Shown here: positions 1-6,275 of the stretch, piece by piece | Layout: the number at the start of each line of letters is the position of its first letter | Numbering within the stretch: the stretch's first letter is position 1 | Assembly: GCA_944390015.1 (NCBI GenBank) | Contig: CALXOL010000001.1 | Location: 164,108 to 228,107 of the forward strand | Length of the DNA stretch: 64,000 bases | Reading direction: 5' to 3' | DNA from: an uncultured Spirochaetaceae bacterium | GTDB lineage: Bacteria > Spirochaetota > Spirochaetia > Sphaerochaetales > Sphaerochaetaceae | Translations under genes and position numbers: made by a program | Notes under the pieces: model-generated | What the model was told of the DNA's origin: nothing | Databases searched by the model: none | What the model saw: the letters and a program-made list of their open reading frames with translations, nothing else

Positions 1-2040
1 GGCTCTCTTATATTCCATTCCATATTTCTCATGATACCCTTCGATTTGTCCATGTCCGATCATTGGAAGACCAGGGAGGGTTGCAAGAAGGGTGCATACG
101 CCGAAATACCTGTCACCGTCTCCAAACTGTGCTATGGCCGTCTCTTCATCGGGGTTATTCATGAAGTTCACATAACGTTTAAGGATTTCCGGTTCAAATA
201 CCAGTGTGTTCTTTATGCCAAGGCGATATTTCTGGTTCTCCTGATTCTTAAGCATGTTCATGAATGCCGAGTTATAAACCCTGTGCATTCCAAGAGTTCT
301 TACGAAATAGCCCTCCATCATCCAGAATGCCTCTGCAAGAAGAAGAGTATCGGGGGCTTCCACTGCAACCCTATCAACTACCTCTCTCCAGAATTCATTT
401 GGTATTCTCCTGTTGAACTCATCGTTACTGAGGCTATGTACGGCTCTTCCTGCGATATCTCCAGCCTCTCCTGGCTTAGGATACCATAAGCGTTGTATAT
501 GCCTCTTTGCGAGCGTCATGGCAGCATCAAAACGAATGATTGGGAAATTCTTTGCCACATGGATGATTTTTTGAATAACAGCTTCCCTCGTCTCCGGATT
601 AAGGTAATCAAGCTGTGCCGTATCATTCCAAGGCATTGTTGTACCATCATTACCGTGGAAAACGTATCTCACTTTACCGTTTCTCTTATCGATTAGGCGG
701 AATGTGACAGCTGCATCCGTCCTGTTGTAATAATGATCTTCAATCTTTACTTCAAAATCTGGGTTTGTAGAGAGATCCGGGCCATTATATGTATATGATG
801 GGAATGGTGGCCAGTCCTGGCTTATATAGTAGTCAGGGTGCTCATAAACCCAGTTTCCATCAAGACCCGTATGATTTGGAACCATATCCGATGCAAGCCT
901 GATTCCTCTTGCTTTACATCTTTCTCTTAGGTTTTCAAGTGCTGGCCATCCTCCGATGGAAGGGGAGATGTCGTAATCTTTAAGCGAATATGCAGATGCT
1001 TCCGCATCCGGATTTCCACAAAGATTCTTTATTGTTTTACTTGCAGTACTTCTTTCCCATAGACCAATAAGCCACAGGGCTGTGAAACCTCTTTCTCTAA
1101 GAAGATCAAGCTCCCTGTCTGGAATCTGATCCAATCGGGTAATATCCCTCTTATACTCTTTTGACAGTTGATCCAGCCATACCAGGGTGCATTTAGCCAT
1201 CATTACTACACGTGGCATCCAGTTCGAATCATCACTGAACGCCTCGTATTCATACTGTTCGTCCGAATAATCCGTAATAGGCATCGGTCCGGGAGGTCCG
1301 GGAATTCCCCTGTCTTTTTCCTCTTCTCTAATATACGAGATAGATAGTTGTAAAAGTTCAATTAACTCCTTGGGGAGCATATACGCCCATTCTCTTATTA
1401 TGTATTTAATCTGATCTGTAAGAGAATTAGGATATATCCGGCTTGGTTTCGTAAGCAGGGTAAAAATGTCCTCATCCGCAAGGCTCTTTCCATTTCTGCT
1501 CTCATCTTTAATATACGCAGAAAGCAATGAAGCCAAAGAAGAGAAACCGCTTGGGTACTGAAGCCCTTCTGGATAAACGAATGGCTTAGACGCTTCAACC
1601 AGTGCCGGATTGTTTATCATGACCTGGTGAATGAAGAAAGCCCTGGAATCCTCTTCTCTTCTTATGAAGCTGTTTAATTCCTTGTTGTCATTAAGAAGAG
1701 GGGATGGAAAGTGATTGGAATAGAATGACAGTGCGTTTTTTAAATCATCATTATCGTTTATCGCAGATTGTCTTCTTAGAAAGAAATCAGCATGTCCTGC
1801 ATTCATGCAGGCCGTTAAAACAATTTGGTAAAGAAGATGGAGAACCGCAGTCGCATGTAGTTTACTTGCCGATATAAAATCGGATTTACCTTTTTCTTTC
1901 TCTTTCTGATTATAACTGTATGCGATTGACAGAGCCTCTCTATAAAGCTCAGATATATTTTCATCTGTTTCAAAGACCGGAGTAGAAAGTTTTAAGTCAC
2001 TTCTTACGATATCAGAGATACGGAAGTCTCTTTTTTCCAT
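1..2040 (-). CDS. Alpha-amylase family (GH13) protein, 3' part cut by window edge
   Basis: I translated the minus strand directly: one uninterrupted frame runs from ATG at 2040 (preceded by AGGAGGATTGTA) to the left edge, 680 codons with no stop. Residues 381-391 contain DMVPNHT (GH13 region I), residues 501-506 IIRFDA with the expected nucleophile D505 (region II), and residues 566-574 LLLAEAFWM with the acid/base E570 (region III). Region IV reads FMNNPDE (626-632) instead of the usual NHD, and GHGQ follows near 662. About 380 residues precede the barrel, so the complete enzyme should be large, probably above 1,000 residues. It is expected to act on alpha-glucans; there is no obvious signal peptide, so a cytoplasmic role in glycogen or maltodextrin turnover is my inference. 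Exact specificity is unknown. Confidence 0.88.
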   Translation of the reverse strand, partial: MEKRDFRISDIVRSDLKLSTPVFETDENISELYREALSIAYSYNQKEKEKGKSDFISASKLHATAVLHLLYQIVLTACMNAGHADFFLRRQSAINDNDDLKNALSFYSNHFPSPLLNDNKELNSFIRREEDSRAFFIHQVMINNPALVEASKPFVYPEGLQYPSGFSSLASLLSAYIKDESRNGKSLADEDIFTLLTKPSRIYPNSLTDQIKYIIREWAYMLPKELIELLQLSISYIREEEKDRGIPGPPGPMPITDYSDEQYEYEAFSDDSNWMPRVVMMAKCTLVWLDQLSKEYKRDITRLDQIPDRELDLLRERGFTALWLIGLWERSTASKTIKNLCGNPDAEASAYSLKDYDISPSIGGWPALENLRERCKARGIRLASDMVPNHTGLDGNWVYEHPDYYISQDWPPFPSYTYNGPDLSTNPDFEVKIEDHYYNRTDAAVTFRLIDKRNGKVRYVFHGNDGTTMPWNDTAQLDYLNPETREAVIQKIIHVAKNFPIIRFDAAMTLAKRHIQRLWYPKPGEAGDIAGRAVHSLSNDEFNRRIPNEFWREVVDRVAVEAPDTLLLAEAFWMMEGYFVRTLGMHRVYNSAFMNMLKNQENQKYRLGIKNTLVFEPEILKRYVNFMNNPDEETAIAQFGDGDRYFGVCTLLATLPGLPMIGHGQIEGYHEKYGMEYKRA

Positions 2041-2105
2041 TACAATCCTCCTTTGCTCCCTTTAGTTTAGCATGAAAAGAAAAATGGAAGTAGATAAAAA
2101 AACAT

Positions 2106-2606
2106 CTAAATTAGTTTTTTGATTATGTTTTGTGCTTCTGTAAGAGCAGATTTTATGTATATCTGTTCTTCTTTTGTGAATGGAGATAGTACATAGATTC
2201 TCATGTCCCCATACTTTGGCCGTCCTATTCCAATTCTTAATCTTTGAAAGTTGTCATTTCCAAGCCTTTGTGCGATATCCTTAAGCCCTTTATGCCCTTT
2301 AAGCCCCCCTCCTTCCTGATGCCTGACTTCTCCGACTTTAAGCTCTGAATCATCATGGCAGACAAGAATCTCGTTGCTTTTTAATTTGTAAAATGATGCG
2401 GCTTCACTTACCGCGGTTCCGGATAGGTTCATAAATGTCATAGGTTTAATGAGTTTTATGCCGCTCTTTTGTGCAAAAATTGAATGAAATTTATTTGACA
2501 GGCTATCATTTCCTACAATCTCATCAAAAAGAGAGAAAGCAACATTATGTCTTGTGTTTTTGTATTCTTGTCCTGGATTTCCTAAAAAGACTATTAGTTT
2601 TATCAC
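2106..2606 (-). CDS. pth: Peptidyl-tRNA hydrolase
   Basis: Cleaves the ester bond of peptidyl-tRNA released from stalled ribosomes. The 166-residue protein starts MIKLIVFLGNPGQEYKNTRH, with the conserved N10 and catalytic H20, MTFMNLSG with N60, and CHDDSEL with the aspartate pair D85/D86 that positions the histidine. The asparagine of the usual GHNGL motif is replaced by Lys (GHKGL, near residue 106). It is slightly shorter than the usual 185-195 residues, the missing part being at the C-terminus. The start is GTG at 2606. A -10-like TATACT lies only six bases upstream, with TTGAAT 18 bases further, so the transcript may begin at the start codon and be leaderless. Confidence 0.93.
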   Translation of the reverse strand: MIKLIVFLGNPGQEYKNTRHNVAFSLFDEIVGNDSLSNKFHSIFAQKSGIKLIKPMTFMNLSGTAVSEAASFYKLKSNEILVCHDDSELKVGEVRHQEGGGLKGHKGLKDIAQRLGNDNFQRLRIGIGRPKYGDMRIYVLSPFTKEEQIYIKSALTEAQNIIKKLI

Positions 2607-2612
2607 GAGAAT

Positions 2613-2646
2613 AGTATAATTGATTGCGAATTAATAATTCAAGTTT
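2613..2646. promoter_or_regulatory. Overlapping divergent promoters, pth and membrane-protein gene
   Basis: On the minus strand TTGAAT and TATACT are 18 bases apart and TATACT (complement of 2613-2618) sits six bases before the GTG of pth. On the plus strand TATAAT at 2615-2620 is a good -10 for the gene at 2660. The two -10 boxes overlap, so only one polymerase could open this DNA at a time. Promoter calls are by eye. Confidence 0.45.
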
Positions 2647-2659
2647 TGGAGGCAAGGCT

Positions 2660-3079
2660 ATGGCTAAAGCGACAATTAAAACCGTTGGCGATGTTGGACT
2701 AAAACTTCTTATCGGACTGCTTTTCGTCTGCATAGGAATCGAGGGAGTTGCCAATGGAAGTGGTAATGATCTCTACAGGGCTATTGGAGATGATACGATT
2801 AACATAATTTTAGGTGTTGTTCTTATCGTATGCGGTCTTCTGATAATAGTCCCTCTGTTTATCTCTGGAATCAAACCGGTATTCACGAAATATTCAATGA
2901 TTATAGTCTCTGTTGTATGGGTGCTTGTAATCATCTTCTCTGATTTCGTTTACGGTTTTGGCAATTTCAGCGGAACAGAGATTTTTGAATGGCTTGAAGG
3001 ATTCATCTATCATTTGCTTATCCTTTTTTCAATTCTTAAGGCAAGCAAAGGAGCTTTAAAAGGCGTCGTTAATAAATAA
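2660..3079 (+). CDS. Small conserved-looking membrane protein, unknown function
   Basis: The reading frame opens at 2624, but the ATG at 2660 is preceded by TTTGGAGG at a good distance and is taken as the start, giving 139 residues. Hydrophobic stretches suggest about four membrane segments: residues near 12-28 (GLKLLIGLLFVCIG), 48-72 (NIILGVVLIVCGLLIIVPLFI), 80-98 (YSMIIVSVVWVLVIIFSDF) and a weaker one near 118-130. I recognise no motif. It is divergent from pth, with overlapping promoters, and is followed by a clear terminator, so it is probably transcribed alone. A function cannot be assigned. Confidence 0.7.
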   Translation: MAKATIKTVGDVGLKLLIGLLFVCIGIEGVANGSGNDLYRAIGDDTINIILGVVLIVCGLLIIVPLFISGIKPVFTKYSMIIVSVVWVLVIIFSDFVYGFGNFSGTEIFEWLEGFIYHLLILFSILKASKGALKGVVNK

Positions 3080-3101
3080 AGTAGATGTTCTTTAATGCAG
3101 G

Positions 3102-3134
3102 GGGTATTTCACAAGAGAAATATCCCTATTTTTT
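3102..3134 (+). terminator. Rho-independent terminator
   Basis: GGGTATTTC (3102-3110) pairs with GAAATATCCC (3117-3126) apart from one bulged T, followed by TATTTTTTTT. It ends the membrane-protein transcript at 3079. Confidence 0.75.
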
Positions 3135-3176
3135 TTGAAAATTAATAGGTTAGAGGGTTTTCTGCTGTTAATTTAT

Positions 3177-4073
3177 ATGAGTGAAAATATTTTAGAAAAA
3201 CGTGTTGAAGAAAGAATAAGGGGTATGCTCAGGAAGGAGACGCTGCTCAGTGATGTCACATTTTCTTTCGCTTGCAGGTATTTTCCTCAATTTGCTGCAT
3301 ACATTGCTTCTGTGATAACAGGGGAAGAGGTTGTACCTCGTCATGTTGCGGTACAAGAGAGAATTATGAATCCTGGAGGGCGGGACATCATAGCTGATGT
3401 CATGGTGTATGATGAGAGTGGTAACATCTATGATCTAGAACCCAATACATATAAGGAGAGGTCTTCCGTTGAACGGGGACTGTTTCACTCTTATCTTGTC
3501 GGCTCTAAGCTTTTGAGAATGGGAGAGCAATGGAACCATCAGAGACGAGGTTCTGTAATAATGCTCAACCGGCATGATGTGATGGGAGATAACGAAAGTG
3601 TGACCATGATTAGTCTTTATGAGCCTGAGGGAAGAAAAATTATGCCGTCAAAAGGGATGCGCCTATATATGGTACATGTCTCTCCGAATGGGCAGAGAGG
3701 TATAGAGAGGGATGATCTTCTTGGAGACCTTTCTGTAATATATGCGGAAGAAGAAATGATTTTGCCAATTACGGGAAAGATTGTAAGATATATTCTGAAG
3801 GAAGGTGTGCAGGAAAAAATGTATGAATATATGAGAGAGTTTTTTGCCCAGGAACTTGCTGAAGGTAAGGCAGAGGCAAGATTGGAAGCTCGTGCAGAAG
3901 GTCTTGCAGAGGGAAGAGCGGAAGGAAGAGCAGAGGGAAGAGTGGAAGGAAGACGGGAGGCGACAATATCAAACGCAAGGGCGATGCTTGCCGGAGGAAT
4001 TTCTTCAGATCGTGTTGCTGACATTCTCAAACTTTCAGAGAATGAGATGAATGAAATCTTGAAAATGAGTTGA
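3177..4073 (+). CDS. Rpn-like PD-(D/E)XK nuclease / putative transposase family protein
   Basis: The frame can be read from 3135 through a TTG, but the first ATG at 3177 (MSENILEKRVEER) is the likelier start, giving 298 residues. The family (Rpn/PDDEXK_2, often annotated as putative transposase) promotes DNA breakage and recombination or acts in defence. The expected nuclease core is near residues 55-80: RDIIADVMVYDESGNIYDLE (D, then D and E), where canonical members have D...ExQ. The C-terminus carries a run of EGRAEGR-type repeats (about residues 225-260) and then a small helical domain (MLAGGISSDRVADILKLSE), typical of this family. There is no strong ribosome binding site. It lies back to back with tnpB, with only 21 bases between the stop codons. 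Confidence 0.75.
   Translation: MSENILEKRVEERIRGMLRKETLLSDVTFSFACRYFPQFAAYIASVITGEEVVPRHVAVQERIMNPGGRDIIADVMVYDESGNIYDLEPNTYKERSSVERGLFHSYLVGSKLLRMGEQWNHQRRGSVIMLNRHDVMGDNESVTMISLYEPEGRKIMPSKGMRLYMVHVSPNGQRGIERDDLLGDLSVIYAEEEMILPITGKIVRYILKEGVQEKMYEYMREFFAQELAEGKAEARLEARAEGLAEGRAEGRAEGRVEGRREATISNARAMLAGGISSDRVADILKLSENEMNEILKMS
3888..3961 (+). repeat. In-frame GCAGAGGGAAGA-type repeats in the Rpn-like gene
   Basis: Six-residue units A-E-G-x-A-E-G-R are encoded by imperfect copies of gcagagggaaga / gtggaaggaaga. They are part of the coding sequence and likely form a charged helix. Copy number in such arrays often varies between strains; that is family knowledge, not seen here. Confidence 0.6.
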
Positions 4074-4200
4074 TTCTTGTTTTTTTGTGGTGACCTACTC
4101 TCCAGCCTGTCTCACATTACTGTGAGCATGAGGATGGAGCTTCTTCTCACTCAAGACACCCGATGATGTCAGATACAGCGAGCTTTCACCACTGGCCCAG
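4074..4200 (-). ncRNA. Candidate omega RNA / right end of the TnpB element
   Basis: In IS200/IS605 elements the guide (omega) RNA overlaps the 3' end of tnpB and runs to the element's right end. Here the last codons of tnpB form a perfect hairpin, CTCACA (4111-4116), TTAC, TGTGAG (4121-4126), and the gene stops at 4095, just before unrelated sequence. I place the candidate RNA by analogy only; the exact element end and guide are not defined by what I can see. Confidence 0.3.
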
Positions 4201-5366
4201 CGGCATAGGATGTCTTTTCCCTCATCCAGCAGGTTTTTCGTTGCGTTCCTGTCCTTGTCATGATGCGTGCCGCAACTCTTGCATGTCCACTGTCTATCAG
4301 AGAGCTTCAGGCCGTGGTTTATCTCATGGCAAGCAGAGCACCTTTTACTTGAGGGAAAGAACCTATCTACTTTCACAAGTACCTTTCCCTTATCTTTCAG
4401 CTTGTAGGAAAGCATGTTCCTCAGCATCCCATATCCGTTGTCGTATACGCTCTTGCCGAAGTTCATGGCCTTGGACATGTGCTGGAGGTTTATGTCCTCC
4501 ACTATTACGGCATCAAAAGTGTCGGAGACTTTCCTGGAGAGCTTATGCAGGAAGTCCTTCCTCCTTGCACTTGCCTTCTCATGAAGCTTCCCGATTCTGT
4601 GTTTCTGCTCCCAATAATTAGCAGACCCGTACTGCATCCTAGAAAGCTTCCTCTGTTCCTTTACAATCCTCTCCTCAAGGCTGCGGTACCAGCGGATGTC
4701 ATCGGAGGTGATGTCGTTCTCCCCTGATGCGGAGACGACGAGGGATGGCATCGAGTAGTCGAAGGCCTCGACCTTCTCGAACTTCTTCCTTGTCTCCATT
4801 GGCTCTGTATCCGCATCGAATGTGAGAGATATATAGAACTTCCCGCTTGCCGTCTCCTTTATCGTCGCATGCTTCATCCTCCACTCGTCCGGTATGCCAC
4901 GGTGGAGTATGATGCGCACTCTTCCGAGTTTCGGAAGCTTGATGTAGTTCTCTCTATCACTCTTGTGGATTATCTCTATGTTGTTGTTTATCCAGTTCGT
5001 TGTATATGACCTTTTATCCTTCCCCTTCGCCCTGAACTTTGGAGCCTTCCCTTTTGGAAAGAGCTTCCTACATGCCTGGTTCAAATTCAGCTGGGTGTTT
5101 ATAAGAGCCATGGAATCCACTTCAGAAAGGAAAGGATGCTCCTTCTTCAGATGGGCTGGTGTTGTATTGAGAAGTTTTCCTTTGTTAATCTTCTCATATC
5201 CGATTCTTTCCCCAAGGAGATTGTTCCAGACGAAGCGGCAGCAGCCGAAGGTCTTCCAGATGAGGATCTTCTGCTCCATGGTAGGGTTTATCCTGAACTC
5301 CATGCATCTGGAGACGGTCACTTTCTCTTCTCTTTTCTCAGTCTTCCCGTTAACTGTTTCGGTCAT
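4095..5366 (-). CDS. tnpB: TnpB, IS200/IS605-family RNA-guided nuclease (no TnpA nearby)
   Basis: A 423-residue protein of the OrfB/TnpB family, the IS-encoded ancestors of Cas12. The N-terminal helix-turn-helix part reads MEFRINPTMEQKI (22-34). The RuvC triad is complete: D203 in AFDYSM, E290 in IVEDINLQHM and D372 in HDKDRNATKNLL. The zinc ribbon has C343/C346 and C362/C365. The first RuvC motif is the FDYSM variant rather than the common GIDLGI; this variant exists in other TnpBs. No TnpA transposase gene is next to it, so it is an IS1341-type solo copy that would need TnpA in trans to move. The C-terminal tail is probably constrained by an overlapping omega RNA. The nuclease could be active, as all catalytic residues are present. 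Confidence 0.9.
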   Translation of the reverse strand: MTETVNGKTEKREEKVTVSRCMEFRINPTMEQKILIWKTFGCCRFVWNNLLGERIGYEKINKGKLLNTTPAHLKKEHPFLSEVDSMALINTQLNLNQACRKLFPKGKAPKFRAKGKDKRSYTTNWINNNIEIIHKSDRENYIKLPKLGRVRIILHRGIPDEWRMKHATIKETASGKFYISLTFDADTEPMETRKKFEKVEAFDYSMPSLVVSASGENDITSDDIRWYRSLEERIVKEQRKLSRMQYGSANYWEQKHRIGKLHEKASARRKDFLHKLSRKVSDTFDAVIVEDINLQHMSKAMNFGKSVYDNGYGMLRNMLSYKLKDKGKVLVKVDRFFPSSKRCSACHEINHGLKLSDRQWTCKSCGTHHDKDRNATKNLLDEGKDILCRWASGESSLYLTSSGVLSEKKLHPHAHSNVRQAGE

Positions 5367-5428
5367 GGTATGAGTATAACATATAAATACTTATAATGCA
5401 AGAAGATATATAACAAACCCTATACTTA

Positions 5429-5457
5429 TTGATATACTAGTATTATTGATATATAGA
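5429..5457 (+). promoter_or_regulatory. Promoter of candidate small RNA
   Basis: TTGATA (5429-5434), 17-base spacer, TATAGA (5452-5457). This near-consensus pair points away from tnpB and towards the hairpin-terminator unit below. Confidence 0.55.
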
Positions 5458-5463
5458 ATCTGC

Positions 5464-5563
5464 GATTCTACATGATTCATCACCATCTATGAAATTGAAG
5501 ATGGTGCCTTCTCATGGATTGAGGTTAAACAAGCCACAGAGCTTAGGAGACTCTGTGGTTTTT
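5464..5563 (+). ncRNA. Candidate small RNA between tnpB and nth
   Basis: Downstream of the promoter are a perfect 8-bp hairpin, CACCATCT (5481-5488) with AGATGGTG (5499-5506), a linker of about 27 bases, and a terminator: CCACAGAG (5534-5541), ten-base loop, CTCTGTGG (5551-5558), TTTTT. No start codon with a ribosome binding site opens a frame contained in this unit. The transcript would be about 100 nt and would end at the 3' end of nth, which converges on it. It resembles no RNA family I recognise. The promoter, internal hairpin and terminator together are the whole argument. Confidence 0.5.
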
Positions 5564-6224
5564 ATCTATGCTTACTTACTCCGATTTTTTTGCATTTGTC
5601 ATTGTATGGACATTCAGAACAAAGAGGAGAAACACTTCTACATATGTTTTGACCATAGCTTACGAGAACTTCATTAAGAGGAATCCAGAACCTTTTAGGA
5701 AGTATGTTCCTTAACTCTTTTTCAGTTTCTTCCGCAGTTCTTGTTTTTATTATTCCTATTCTATTTAAAATCTGATGCACATGGCAGTCTACACAGATTG
5801 CCAGTTCATTGAATCCAAGATTCAGAGTTAAAGAGGCTGTTTTCAATCCTACTCCAGGTAAAGAAAGCAGAGCATCCATAGAATTGGGAATTTTACCATC
5901 GTATTTTTCTATTATTATTCTTGCAATCTCTTTAAGGTTTTCTGCTTTTCTCTTATAAAACGCACTTGGTTTTATTGTCTCTGCCAGTTCCTCTGTATCC
6001 ATGGCATATAGGCTATATATATCTGGTGCTTTTTCAAATAATGCCTTGGAGCGTTCAATTGTTACTTTATCTTTTGTTCTTAGCGAAAGAATCGTTGAGG
6101 TCAGAATCCTATAAGGATCATTGTCTTCTCCTGCTATTTCCGAGACGGAGGGGAGGGCTATTCCTCTTCTTGTCAGTTCATCTGAAAAGATATTGAATAT
6201 ATCAGAGAAAATCTTATCGTACAC
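5562..6224 (-). CDS. nth: Endonuclease III (base-excision repair)
   Basis: DNA glycosylase/AP lyase that removes oxidised pyrimidines. The 220-residue protein has the helix-hairpin-helix LPGVGLKTA (122-130) with the catalytic lysine K128 and the catalytic aspartate D146 in ICVDCHVHQ. The C-terminal [4Fe-4S] site has the exact spacing C-X6-C-X2-C-X5-C at C195, C202, C205 and C211. Length and domain order are normal. It diverges from aroF-pheA with 51 bases between starts. Its 3' end meets the terminator of the candidate small RNA transcribed from the other strand. Confidence 0.96.
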   Translation of the reverse strand: MYDKIFSDIFNIFSDELTRRGIALPSVSEIAGEDNDPYRILTSTILSLRTKDKVTIERSKALFEKAPDIYSLYAMDTEELAETIKPSAFYKRKAENLKEIARIIIEKYDGKIPNSMDALLSLPGVGLKTASLTLNLGFNELAICVDCHVHQILNRIGIIKTRTAEETEKELRNILPKRFWIPLNEVLVSYGQNICRSVSPLCSECPYNDKCKKIGVSKHR

Positions 6225-6275
6225 GCTTACCTCTTTTGTTGACCAAACATCATAAATATTGGATAAGTAGTTATC

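Noticed and set aside
1398..1598. 66-codon minus-strand frame
   Set aside because: It lies out of frame inside the GH13 gene that I translated directly from 2040 leftwards.
3888..3961. Tandem repeat as a CRISPR array
   Set aside because: Units are in-frame codons of the Rpn-like protein without spacers.
4095..5366. Cas12 or CRISPR-associated effector
   Set aside because: Size (423 residues), zinc ribbon and N-terminal motif fit TnpB; no CRISPR array or Cas1/Cas2 is present.
5489..5677. 62-codon plus-strand frame in the candidate small RNA
   Set aside because: No ribosome binding site; it crosses the terminator and runs antisense into nth.
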